Positions 1 to 20,819 of a stretch of DNA of 64,000 nucleotides are shown here, piece by piece. Both the position numbers and the translations under genes were made by a program. Source of the DNA: Blastocystis sp. Blastoise (lineage: Eukaryota > Sar > Bigyra > Opalinata > Blastocystidae); NCBI GenBank assembly GCA_039096225.1, contig JBBPEB010000005.1:739501-803500 (forward strand), written 5' to 3'. Every line of letters starts with the position of its first letter. Within the stretch, counting starts at the first letter, position 1. The notes under the pieces were generated by a model that saw only the letters and a list, made by a program, of their open reading frames with translations, did not search any database and had not been told where the DNA came from.

Positions 1-1205
1 AAAAGCAATACTGGAAATACTATCACCAAAAGGACATTTTTCTAATTGTGAACACCAAGCACCAAGAGGGCATGAATAAACAACAATACTATTATCATTA
101 CGTCCCATAGCTAATATTTTCATTTGTGGATGCCAAGCAAAGCAGGTTATTTGTCTTGCTTCTAAATCAGGTTTACGTAAACGCTCTTCTTTAGCTTCTA
201 AACCTTCTTCCATATCTACTATCTTTTCAAGATATACAGTTGCTATATATATATTATTTTTAGAAAAATTATTTTGTTAACTATTAAGATAATTTAGGAT
301 AATTAATATTTTTTTAATGATTAGAAATAAATAATAAATAAAAATAAATAAATAAATAATAAAAAATAATAAATAAATAAATAAATAAATTAATTAATAA
401 ATAAATAAATAAATTAATAAATAAATAAATAATAATAAATAAATAAATAAATAATAAAAAATAATAAATAAAAAAATAAATAAATAAATAAATAAATAAA
501 ATGATAATATACGTTTTGGTTCATCTTGTTGATCATCATCTTCAACATCTGATCCATAACCTCGATTACCAATTTGGAAAAACATTAATAAAGAATCACA
601 AGTACCAACTGCTAAATAACAACCTTTAAATGCACCACAAACACAACTTATTTGAGGAGCATATTTTACTTTTTTACTTATATCAACAGTAATAGGTTCC
701 ATTGTTTGTAAATTATAAGCCTAATATAAATATATATATAATAAATATAATATTTAAAAAAAAAATTATTATTATTATTATTACATATGAAAAAATATAT
801 ATTTACAGTTAATTCAGAAGCACCATAAGGACATCTGAAAACAGCAGGGTTAATACCACCTTGTGTAGTAGTCATAATATTAGCTAAAGGATCTTCATAA
901 CCAGGAATAGTAGCTACATATTGTTTACGATTCATATCATAGATAACGCATGCTGCTGTTTCAAGAGATGCAGCAATATATGTAGAACCCTGTTTGGAGA
1001 AAGAACAAGAGAGTCCACTGATGGATTTGTTATCATAAACAGCAGATTTTATAGTAGATATCATAGATCCAGTGAAGAGATCAAACTCTTGTAAGGCTTT
1101 GCTTGTATGAACATAATAGATAGGTTTTCTGTTATGAAAACAGATAGGTAATGGTGTACTATCTTTATATTCAAATTGTCTATCAATACGTGTTTGAAGA
1201 AACAT
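1..1205 (-). CDS. WD40/beta-propeller-like protein, N-terminal part (cut by window edge)
   Basis: Three exons can be joined in frame on the minus strand: 807-1205 (start ATG at 1205), 513-720 and 1-242, with introns 721-806 and 243-512 (GTAAAT...TTAG and GTATAT...ATAG). The second intron is mostly AAAT repeats. The protein opens MFLQTRIDRQFEYKD and has beta-rich segments such as SGLSCSFSKQGSTYIAASLE and ISCVCGAFKGCYLAVGTCDS, then an acidic stretch (DVEDDDQQDE). The third exon has the clearest WD40-type strand, ITCFAWHPQMKILAMGRNDN followed by SIVVYS. The WHP...LAMG..D.SI.VY pattern resembles aladin-type and other nuclear-pore or trafficking propellers, but I cannot name the family. The 3' part lies left of the window. 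It is divergent from SEC62 with 305 bp between the start codons. Confidence 0.6.
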
Positions 1206-1510
1206 CTCGAATATATATTATAAGATATATTTTATAGATGTATCTATCGATGTAGATAAGATAAAAGACAATTTAAGAAAATGATTTATTTGTGCGATGG
1301 AGTTATCCTTTTTGTGTTGTAAAAACTTAAAAATATCTCGAATTTAAGAGAGACAACGTATTGATCGAGTATCTATTCATATTCATGATTATTTGAAAAT
1401 TTTAGAAAAAAACAATAAAATTCGATAGAATGAAACAGAATTGAGAGAATGAAAAAATTACTTCTGTTTTTTCATCAAAGAATTGAATAATTGTTTTGTT
1501 CATTTATATA
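1206..1510. promoter_or_regulatory. Shared upstream region of two divergent genes
   Basis: This 305 bp stretch separates the start codons of the minus-strand WD40-like gene and plus-strand SEC62, so it must hold both promoters. It is AT-rich but less repetitive than the introns. I see no clear TATA box or known factor site. Confidence 0.4.
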
Positions 1511-2574
1511 ATGTCTAATCCTAATATTGATCCTGTTTCTTCTGAAATCAAGACTGTTGTAAGTTGTTATATTGATTGTATGTGAATAAATATGTATAGT
1601 TTGATGATTCTGAAGAGAATGTTTTAAGAATAGCTCGTATTTTAAGAACCGATAAGTCTATTAAGATTCATAATCCTTTTGAAGCTATTCCTGATAATAA
1701 AGGAAGTGCTATCTTAAAGAGATGTTATTGTATGAAATCTTCAAATATACAAGAATGGTTATATAATCCAGAGAATCAAAAGAAGATTAATGTTACTATT
1801 CAAAATGATAAAGATATTGAAGTTATTTTAAAGGCTCTTATAGATAATAAATATATTCGAAAAGCAATGAGAATTAAAGATGAAACAAAAAGAATCGTTG
1901 TCGCGTGTAATGATAAAGAATATATAAAGCATGGTATTTTATATATTTGGGATTATGAAGGACCTCAAGTATATTTATTTAATATTCATAATTATTATGA
2001 TTTTTTTTTATTAGTTTTATTTTATTTTATTATATGAAATTTTTATTTTATTATTTTTTTATGTTATTTTGTTTATTATATATATAATATATATAGACAT
2101 GGAAAATGATTCGTTCTATATTAACAGTTATAGCTATGTTTGCTATTCCTACTTATTCTCTATGGCCTATTTGGATGAAAGTATATAATTATTTATTATA
2201 TTATATTTTTATTGTATTATATTTTTATTATATTATATTTTTATTATATTATTATTTTTATTATAATATATTTTTATTATATTATTATTTTTATTATATC
2301 ATATTTTTATTATATTATTTTTTTATTATATTATTTTTTTATTATATTATTATTTTTATTATATTATTATTTTTATTATATTATATTTTTATATTTTATT
2401 ATATAAAAACTTTATATATATATATAGAATATTGTTTTCTATGGAGCTATTCTTTTATCATGTGCTGGTATTATTCTTGAATTACTTCGTCTTGTATTAT
2501 TTATTATTGGATGGTTCTTTGGTATATATATATAATAAAAATATAGTATTTTTAATCAATAAATATTTTTTTTC

Positions 2575-2626
<52 letters not shown>

Positions 2627-2937
2627 TTTAAAGTTCTGGATTTTCCCTAATTTAAATGATGATTCCCTTGGTTTTTGGGATTCTTTTAAACCTTTTATTT
2701 CTTGTGAAAAAGATGAAAAAGGAAGAGTTTTTTATAAATTATTTGCTTTATTATTAATTGTATCTATTGTTAGTACTGTTTATTTATATCCTAAAGAAGT
2801 AAATAGTTATGTTAAGAAAACTAAACGATTTGCTGAAAAACAAATGATTAATGCTGAATATATTGTTGGAAAAACAAAAGAAGTTACATTATCATTTTAT
2901 CATGATTCTATTGAAAAAATACAAACACTTGTATATA

Positions 2938-2969
<32 letters not shown>

Positions 2970-3177
2970 TATTATTATTATTATTATTATTATTACATAG
3001 ATTCATCCTAAAAAACAGCCTGTACATCGTTCTGTACCTATATATGAAGATAAAGTAGTAGAAGAAAGAGAAGAAGGAGATAATGATAATGAAGAAGAAG
3101 AAGATTATCCAATAGGTGATGAAGAAGAAATTAATTTAGAAGATTTAGGAGATATTGAATTAGATTATGAATTATAA
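1511..3177 (+). CDS. SEC62: SEC62-like protein-translocation subunit of the ER
   Basis: Sec62 is an ER membrane protein that works with the Sec61 channel and Sec63 in post-translational import. Six exons join in frame: 1511-1558, 1600-1968, 2097-2180, 2428-2521, 2626-2930 and 3001-3177, giving about 358 residues, close to the family size. The family signature is visible: a basic N-terminal cytosolic domain with LYIWDYEGPQ; a first membrane segment, SILTVIAMFAIPTYSLWPIW; a second, AILLSCAGIILELLRLVLFI; then GLKFWIFPNL..D..GFWDSF, the conserved stretch after the second helix. A third hydrophobic stretch (LFALLLIVSIVSTVYLY) and a long acidic C-tail (EEREEGDNDNEEEED) follow. Introns are AT repeats, the longest (2181-2427) being nearly pure TTATAT. 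The start is the first ATG of an exon that splices in phase 0. Confidence 0.85.
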
Positions 3178-4198
3178 AATAATTATATATATATATATAT
3201 TGTATGTATATATTATATTTCTTATTTTGTTTTTCTACTTTTTTTTAAAAAGTTATATAATTGATTTTCATTGATCATCAATTTTTTTTCTTCTTCTTTG
3301 TGTCTATTCTTTTTAATTTCTTTTTTTTTCTTTAAGTATATATAGATATATCTCAAACTTAGTAAATATTTTTCTAAATCATGTTTTATTTTGTTCATTC
3401 ATCTAAAATATTATTATTTAAAATAAGATACATATTAGTCACATCCACAATTAATTTCTTTTATTTTCAACAATTTTTATATCGAATTCATTACTTCATC
3501 ATTATACCTTTATATAACAATAATTCCTTCTATCAAATATAAAAATGTTTTAATTCTAATACTCATTTTGATTCTAGAACAATTCTATAAACTCAAAAAC
3601 CTCTAAATAATAGTAATAATACTTCAAAATAACTATTATTTTAATTATATAATCATGACATCAATAGATAATGAACTTTTTATTGGAGCTATTTCTGAAA
3701 GTTTTCTTTGTAGGGTTTCCAACATAAACTCTCTTGGGATACAATTTTTTGTTTGTTTTTATGTTTGTGGCTATTAATAGGCTCTTAAGACGTAGACAAA
3801 AACTTCCTTGGTATTCAGAACATACTCAAAGTATTGTTCGCCGAGTGCTGATTCTTTGCTTAAAACGATTGAAATTATTTTTTATTAGATTACCGTGATT
3901 TTCCAGAGAAATAATTTTTTCACACAATTTAATGACATCAAATTTGTCTAAAAATTACTTTATTCCAAATATATTCATGAAAATAGTATTCAATTTCCGT
4001 ATAATTTGAAAAGTTTCTTATTTTTTTTTGGCTAAAAAAACGTTTTAGTAATTCTGCAGTAATTTCTTCTATTTCTTACGTAATGTATTGAAGGCTTTTA
4101 AATATTAATTTTTGTTAACAATCCATAAAAGTTCATAAGTTATCTATTTTTTTATTATTTTCGGAGAAGAACGGATATATACATTTGATATTTATAAA
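3178..4198. other. Intergenic, no gene recognised
   Basis: About 1 kb between two plus-strand genes. It has no long open frame. A short frame starting ATG at 3655 (MTSIDNELFIGAISESF) ends after about 40 codons and has no clear downstream exon. The region contains the SEC62 3' end signals and the promoter of the next gene. Confidence 0.4.
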
Positions 4199-4872
4199 AT
4201 GAGTTCTATTCGTTTAACCGTCATAATTGTATACATTGATTATATGTTTATTTTTAGACTTCTCTAGGTTTTAATTATATACATACTTATAAGTATCATT
4301 TATCTCGTATCAAATTCCGTTGCGATTAAACAGTCATTACATATCGATTACGTAAGAGATCTTAATATTTCTAGTCTTGTTCTTACTAAGGTTAGAATAT
4401 ATTCGAATGATGATGTATGTCATATTTTCACTTGATTTGATAGTTAATATTGATTTGTTTTTAAGTTATTAAGTTTTTTTCCAGTTTGTCTCTTATTTTA
4501 TATTTAATTTTTTGTGTATTTATAGTTAGATTTAATATATCATGGAAAAACTGTAGATAATCAGAAGAACTTGGATTTATCACGATCACATGTATTGAAA
4601 CAAAATAAATTACTAAAATATTCTTCATTCGTATATATATATATATTATTTATGATTATTTTTAAATATGTATATATATTATTTATGATTATTTTTAAAT
4701 ATGTATATATATTATTTATGATTATTTTTCTTTAGAAGGATCTTCTTAGTAAATATCAAACACTAGATGATTTTTCTTATACTTTATTATGGTCAAGATT
4801 AGATAAATCGAATGATATAAATGAAAAACTTTCTATAATGAATTTATTATATCCTAAACAAAACAATAATGG

Positions 4873-4903
<31 letters not shown>

Positions 4904-5020
4904 TCTAATTATTCTAGGTCAACTAATCAAAAAGATAAAGAAGATGAAGATATTATATATAGAAAACCATTCAAGTTATATCCTGATAAATCTTATTATT
5001 GGTTTCAACAATATATTCAA

Positions 5021-5104
<84 letters not shown>

Positions 5105-6607
5105 TTAGAATATGTTACAAATAATAAAAATGATTATTCTATTTTACATACCACTTATTCTATTCAAAATATACTATGGAAGCATCAATTTCCTCAAAAA
5201 TGCAATAATAAAAAATATATTATATTTCCATTATTAGAAAAGACATTTCAAAGAAATATACATATATTATCTTCTATATTATCTTTAGCTATTGATTATG
5301 ATCGTATATTATTATTTTCTAATGGAAATACTACATTATTAAATAATTTACCTTCTTTTTGTCAATATCCAAATTTAGAATGTTATTTATCTCCTATAAG
5401 TAGTTGCCAATTTAATTTAAATAATATACAATCTCTACCTTCATTTATTAATAATAATAATAGTATACATTTATCTTCTATTCAATCTATATATAATAAT
5501 AAAAAACTTGAAAATGTACATTATTGGATTATTGATTATAATGAAATGTTTTATACTTCTATCTTTAGAAATATTCCTTCTTTTTTATCAAATTCTTCTA
5601 TTCTTAAAAATAAATTAAATATCTATAAAATTGATGATATTATTAATTATTGGAGAATTCAATCAACAACTTTTTTATTACGTTTTAATACTCAATTACT
5701 TTCAGAAATCAATCATTTATCTTCTTTTATGAATAATATTACTATAAAGAATTCTAATAGAAAGAAATCATTTATAAAGAATTCTAATAGAAATAATTCT
5801 TCTATAAATAATTCTTCTATAAATAATTCTTCAATAAATAATTCTTCAATAAATAATTCTTCAATAAATAATTCTACTATTAATAATTCTTTAATAAATG
5901 ATTCTTCTATAAATAATTCTATTATCAACAATTCTACTATAGATAATTCTATTACAAATAACTCTACTATAACTAATTCAAATATATATAATCTACCTTC
6001 TTCTACTCCTATTTCTATAGGTATTTACCTTGATCCTTATACAGATAATTTATTTGATACTTCTTTTATGAATAATAATCCATTAGTACCTATTACTAAT
6101 TCTATCTATATATCAACAAATGATTCTATAAATATATCTAATTATATTCCTTCTATAAATTTATTAAAATTATATAATTCTATAAATCACACAACAATAT
6201 TTATATATTCTTCAAAAACAAATAATTTGACACAAGAATATAAATATAATAAAGAATATACTATTATTAATTATAAACAAAATAATTCATTATATAAATC
6301 ATTATTAGTTAATAATAATGATTCAATTACTATTACTCCTAATATATCAAATCCTATATATATTCAATTCATTCATAAACATATTCAACAATCATTCTCT
6401 ATTCATAATATGTTTCTAATTACAGAATATCTCAAATCACGTGATTTCATTGGAACTTTGACCAATGAAATGGCTCAATTAATTCTTGAATTGAAACAAA
6501 CTATTGGATACTCTCGGAATAGTATTTTCATGGAAACTGGATCTCTTTATTGTGTTTCTTATATTCATTGTCAATCAATACATAAACCTTTTTCTTTCTT
6601 TTATTAA
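4199..6607 (+). CDS. Diverged fucosyltransferase-like protein with Asn-rich inserts
   Basis: Four exons join in frame: 4199-4228, 4334-4414, 4526-4630 and 4736-6607 (about 695 residues). The first exon is the least certain. The main exon has a 28-residue Asn run (5021-5104) and a run of NNSSI units around residues 390-450. Between them is conserved-looking sequence: FPLLEKTFQRNIHILSSILS followed by DYDRILLF, then CYLSPISSC; near the end, FIGTLTNEMAQLILELK. The order 'H..S.L..A....R.L.F / ECY..PIS.C / F.GTL....A.LI.EL' resembles GT-B fucosyltransferase-like families (FUT8 or O-fucosyltransferase type), where the last motif lies near the donor site. No signal peptide is obvious, and the catalytic Arg motif is not clear. 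The fold assignment is inference. Intron 4631-4735 contains three near-perfect 33 bp AT repeats. Confidence 0.45.
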
Positions 6608-7862
6608 ATGAAATCTACTTAATGTGTACATTTATTATTATATATATATAAATATATATGCTATTTTATTTATTTTTATTTTATTTTTACTTTTATTTAT
6701 GCTTCTTTTATACCAATTTTTCTATAATCATATTTTTAAATCTTTTTTTATCATGAATTATTTTTGAAAAATATTCTATCATTCTATCCTATGCATTGTA
6801 TTCATTAAATAGTATCATATATAATCATTTTTTTTTGTCTATTCTATATATATATATTATGATCTTTATATACTACATTTTCTTTTTACTTTTTATTGTA
6901 TTTTATAATAAATATATATTCTTTAGTTGCTATACTATTATTATACTCTTTCTTTTTCTTCTCTTTTATAATTTGTTTTTATTTATTTTATTCTATTTTT
7001 TATTATATTTAATTATATTGTTTTTACTCTTTTTTATTCATTGTTTTTTTTTTGTGTATTTGAAGAACTTTTCTTTATATTATTTTCTATATATTTCATC
7101 ATTCTGTAAGTAATATTATTAGCTAATAAATACTATATATAATTATCTAGGTTTGTGTAAATTATTTTCTTTATTATTTATATATATAGTATAAATTATT
7201 CTTTATTAGTAACTAATACATATTCATTCTTTTTATATCTATATATATTATGTTCTTTTTTATATATAATTTTTATATACGGAAGCAAACTTTTTTATTC
7301 TTATTATGTTAGTTTTTATATGCATTCTATAATTATTCATCTCATCTTTTTTTTTTTTTCTTCTTTCTTAACATTTTTTCTTTTTGAAAATACATATTTT
7401 TTTTTATTTATTCTAATTATATATATATGTTTTCTTTATATTTCTTATTGTCCAAATTTCGATGGTATTTTTCATCTTAATAGGATATTTCTTATATATT
7501 TATATATATATATATATCTTCATATAGTGCTTTCTTTATATATATATATATATTATTTTAAATTATATATCTTTTGTATGATTACATTGTTTATTATTAT
7601 TTATTGATAATATTACATTTTAATTTTTATTATTGTTTTGCAATGAATTTGTTTCTTCTTATTTAGTTTATTGGTTTTACTTATATTGTTGATATGTTTT
7701 CGTGTTACTTTTTTTTTAAAAACAAACTCTATTTTGTAAATTAAACAACTTTATAACTAAAATTTATATTGATACTAAAAATTAAATACAATTATAAATA
7801 TATATATATTTTTTTAAATAATAAAAAAAATTAAATAAATATTAAAAGAAAGATAAAATAGT
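6608..7862. other. Convergent intergenic region, no gene recognised
   Basis: About 1.25 kb of T-rich, low-complexity DNA between the 3' ends of two converging genes. The open frames here are Leu/Ile/Phe/Tyr runs translated from T-rich repeats and have no coding signature. Confidence 0.5.
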
Positions 7863-16004
<8,142 letters not shown>

Positions 16005-17587
16005 TCTTTTAAATTAAAATTTAATAATTAGTTTAATTTCAAAAAAAAAAATAAAAGAAATAAACTTTTAAAAGAATACAATTTTTAAATAAACTTTTTA
16101 ATATCGAAATAATTGAAACAGTTCAATTTCTGAAACATGCTTCAAAAAGTCACTTTGTATATATATTTTACCAAGAATATACTAATAGAACCGAAAGAAA
16201 TTAAAGCCAAAAGAATAATGATAAAGAACAATTTCTTTACAACAATAAAAATATGACTGGCTCATTTTTGTGTAACACGTGTTGAATGTATATGCTTTTA
16301 ATTCTTTGCTCTATTAGATGGTTTATAATCAATATCAATATAAATTCTTTATTCCATAATTTGTTTATTTTATTATTTGGACACAACAAGAGAACTCAAG
16401 CAAAATAATGAGCAGATCTGCGTCCTTGTAAATAATAATTATTTAAATATCACTAGGATTGAATAACAATACTGAGAAATCCAGGAGACATAGAATTAGT
16501 TATATTTTTCAAAGGAACAACTAGAAAAATAATGGATTCTTATTATTTCCAGATGAATTCCATATTTTTATGATTTTCATAATGATTGAAGCGTAGTTTA
16601 TCTATAAAAGCATCTTAAATAGTAGATTCGTAGAAATTGGAACCATTTGGATCAATATAATGTTGTGAACAAGAGAATACGATTCATTTTATAATCTGAA
16701 TATAGATATCCAAGTTAGGCAGAGATAGTTCAATGTATTTTCTGCAATTTCAAGCAAACTTATATTAGTTAAATGAATAGTTTATAGAATTCAGCTACTT
16801 TAGATTATGGGATAATGCTCATCAAATGTTGTTCAATAAGGATCATTTATTATAAATGTATTTCTAATATATAATTGACATCAGCACATTGATTATAGAG
16901 GAAGAAACTTAATGAAACATTATCTTCTGAGTTGCGATATATTTTTTCTAAGTATAAACGTTGAAAAACCAAGCAGATATCTAATTGGACCACGAGAATA
17001 CTCTTGAAAAATCGTGAATTAGTAACTTTGTTTCATATCTATTGATTTATCGAGATTCTATATATAGTAATAGTAACTAAAATTTAAAAACCCCTTATAA
17101 ACGGAACAGAATAAACTTGAAATTTACACAATAGAAAAACATTACGAAATCATTACATGTTTCTTTATGTTTTTAAAAAAAAAAGAATTTCTGTTAAAAA
17201 AATAATTATCGTTGATTTTTTGAAAAAAATCATGGAAAAATGATTCATTTAAAAGTGATGTAAAAATTTGAATTCCTTATCCTGTCTTAGGAATTCCTTG
17301 GGTATAAACCATTTTTCGCCTGTTTTTCATTCTTTTCTCAGTTTTATACTTGTTTTTCTTTATTACGTGTAAATAGTATAGAGTAGACGTTATCTACATA
17401 TCTATTCTTGTACTGAAGTATCTATTGAAAGAACGTATTCATATAGTAGTTTTATTTCCTTAACTATACAAAATAAATCTGGTTGCTAATTGTATGTTTA
17501 TTGCTTAATATTGTTTTTATTAAATTACTAAGTTTAGTAAGTCGTGATTATAGGCCTAATAATACGTTGAAAAAATTGTAAATAAGA
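16005..17587. promoter_or_regulatory. Divergent intergenic region, no gene recognised
   Basis: About 1.6 kb between the start codons of the RME-8-like gene (minus) and the Myb gene (plus). It is less repetitive than the introns and has no open frame that looks coding on either strand. It must contain both promoters; I recognise no specific site. Confidence 0.4.
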
Positions 17588-19601
17588 ATGAACGATAATA
17601 ATCCAGAACAAGTTAAGAGTGTTGAGTAAATTATTGTCTTTTAAGATATTTAGATATTACTTAAGATGATTCTAATAAATATAATATATTATAGAAGTCT
17701 TTTCTCGCGTACAGTCAAATGGTCTCAAGAAGATGACGACTTATTGTTTCGTTTATTAGTAGGATCTTTAAAGAAAGACTGGAAGGAAGTTGCGTCACGT
17801 AAGATTTTCTATGAATAGAATAATTATATATTTTATTTGTTAAAAATATTTTTGTATCTATTTTTTTTTTTTTTTATTTATTTTATTAGATTTTCAAAAA
17901 CGAACAGCAAATCAATGCAGAAAACGTTATACTTACTTAATTGCAGAAAGATCTCAAGATATATCAAATGTCAAACAAGATTGTGATGAAAAAACATGTA
18001 TATAAATGTTTATATATTATGTATTATATATATTATATATTATATTTATTATATTTATTATATATATTATATATATTATTATATTATATATATTATATAT
18101 ATTATATATTATTATATATATTATATATATTATAGATGTTTCTCCCATAGAGTCATTAATTGAAAATAGTGGTAGGAAGAAGAATAAAGCATCACAACCT
18201 AGATATGGTGTATATATATATAATTATTCTTATGTTAATAAATTCTATTATTAATAATAATTTCACATGTATATAATAAGATTAATAACAATAAATCTAT
18301 TATGTAATAAATAATATATATATATATATATAGTCTAAATGGCCTGAAGATGAATCTGCGAAGTTTATAAAAATATGTTTTAATTGTTTTGAGAATGGTA
18401 AAAGACCAGATTGGAGTATTATTATTAATAATTATCCTTCAAGAAGTTCAAAACAACTTCGAGAAAAATGGAAACGAAGTGTTTATTTCTTTGGTAGAGT
18501 GTATATATTTATTATATATTTATTATATATTATATATAATAGATATTGTATCATATTATTTGTTTAATAGATAGAATAAAATATTTTCTGTATAATAATT
18601 ATATATAATATATAAATATATATTCTTTTTTTTAATGATTTTAATAAGATACTATATATATATAGACCATGGAAAAGTGAAGAAGATGAAAAACTATTAG
18701 ATTTAAAGAATAATAACCACTTGAGTTTTTTAGAAATATCTCAAGTATATATATATATATTCTATTAATACTACTATAAATAGTTAATGAAGAATAAACC
18801 TGAGCTATTATGTTATCATCGACATTTATTTTTAACTAATGTATTATATAAAGCAACTACTGTATATATATATATATGAATTTTTTAAAGTATTATGATA
18901 ATAATTATTATAATTATATTAATTAATATTCATTTATAAATATGAATACTATTAAAAATAATAACTCAATATATATATAGTTAGATATATTATCTGGTTG
19001 TTTAAGTAAAGGTAGGAGACCCCATAAAAGGATTAAGAAAGATAAAGATGTTTCCAGTTCTTCTACTATTAGTGATAATAATAATAATAATAATAATAAT
19101 GATAATAATAATGATAATAATAATGATAAAAATAATAACATAGATACAACTATATCATTTGCAGACAATTCATCAAATGAAGATATTGATGTTAATGAAC
19201 TCAGTAAAGAACATCCAAAAAGTGTACATAAACGAAGAAATAAGAAAAAAAGAAGAGAAAGTGATTCTTTTATTGACTCCAAAGATTTTATTTTAGAAGA
19301 TATTTCTCAGTATTCTACTTTAGAACCTAAATTAACTTCAAATAAAGATATTTCAATATCTTCTTATCCCTATAATAATGATATTAATAATAATAATATG
19401 AATAATAACCCTGGAGATACTCTATTCGAATCATCGCCTTCTTTATCTTCTTGTCATTCTCCCTCTTTCTCTCAAAATTCAAATAAACAACAATTTTTTA
19501 CAAATACAAAAGAAAATTATATTTCTCAATCTCCATTATTATTAACTACTCCTTATAGTAATAATAATAAATTTTATAATAATACCAATTATAATAATAT
19601 T

Positions 19602-19638
<37 letters not shown>

Positions 19639-20819
19639 CAAGTGCTTCACCATTATTTAATCCTTCTAATAATAATATAAATTTCTCTAATAATAATAAT
19701 AAATATAATAATAATAATAAATTTATGAATTCCCAATATAAGTATTCATCAACTGCTTCTAAATACTATATGAATAATTCTTATTCTCTATCATCTGGTC
19801 CAGTATCACCAAAGTCACCTATATTAAATAGAATGGATTCAAAACAATATATAAATACGAATGATAATAATCAGTATCTATCTTATAATAGTAAAACTTC
19901 TTCACCTCAATTTTCATTTATTCAAAAAAAGCCTTCACAGTCAACTATAAATAAACAAAATAATAACAATAATAAAGAATCAATATATCCTATATCAAAT
20001 AATAATTCTAAACAGATAATAGGATCTCCTTCTTATTCTCCTTCTCCTGTTTATGATCAATTTAAAATGCAATTTAATAAAACTATCAATAATGAAGATG
20101 AACCATATTATATAAAATCAGAACCACACTATTCAACGAATATACATGACTCTATTAATATAAATAAAAATTTATCTAATGAATCAAATAACAATGAAAG
20201 TCCTATATATATAAATAATGAAGATATATCTATGATACCTATTCCTAACAAATCAAATCAAACACATGATACTGCAAATCCATATATTATTCATATTCCT
20301 TCTGTAAATCTATCTACTATATATAATTCTTCAGATAATATTATAAATACAAATAATTCTATGAATAATAAAATGAATAATTTAGTTGATAGTAATAGAA
20401 TGGATAAAAATAATGGAGATGTCTCTAATCCATTTCAAAATATACATATAAATAACTATACACAAGAGAGTAAATATAATAATCATTATATTAATAATAA
20501 TGATTATAATAAAAATGAGAATAATAATTATTATAATCCTATTCATAATTCTTTATCATCTCCTTCTCCTCTTCCTCCTCCTTCTCAATATATATCTACT
20601 ACTGCTTCTCCTATTCATTCTCCTCATTATACTTCATCATCGAATTCGTTAGTCAATCCAAAATCAAATAATAAACAATATAATACAATAAATTCAACAT
20701 CATTCAAACTTCAATTTCCTATGTCCTGTGCTAGTAATACTATTCCACAACCACCTACGTTCCCTCCACCAAAAAGACATAATCAAAGACAAAATATATA
20801 TAAGTTGAAAAAACTATAA
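17588..20819 (+). CDS. Myb-repeat DNA-binding protein (probable transcription factor)
   Basis: Eight exons join in frame: 17588-17625, 17695-17798, 17890-17997, 18136-18209, 18334-18500, 18666-18744, 18784-18861 and 18981-20819, about 828 residues. Three Myb/SANT-type helices-with-tryptophan repeats lie in the first about 215 residues: KWSQEDDDLLFRLL...DWKEVASHF (with the third helix QCRKRYTYL); KWPEDESAKF...DWSIIINNYP...REKWKR; and PWKSEEDEKLLDLK...LSFLEIS...CYHRHL. The first two keep spaced Trp residues; the third is diverged. A basic patch (KGRRPHKRIKKDK and HKRRNKKKRRE, likely a nuclear-localisation signal) follows. The rest is Asn/Ser/Pro-rich, with several SPSP and PPP clusters, as in many AT-rich protist and chytrid transcription factors. 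The target genes cannot be inferred. Confidence 0.75.

Noticed and set aside
3655-3780. Short frame MTSIDNELFIGAISESF
   Set aside because: About 40 codons with no convincing continuation.
18923-19282. Minus-strand Ser/Leu-rich frame
   Set aside because: Opposite-strand shadow of the Myb gene's Asn/Ser coding sequence.
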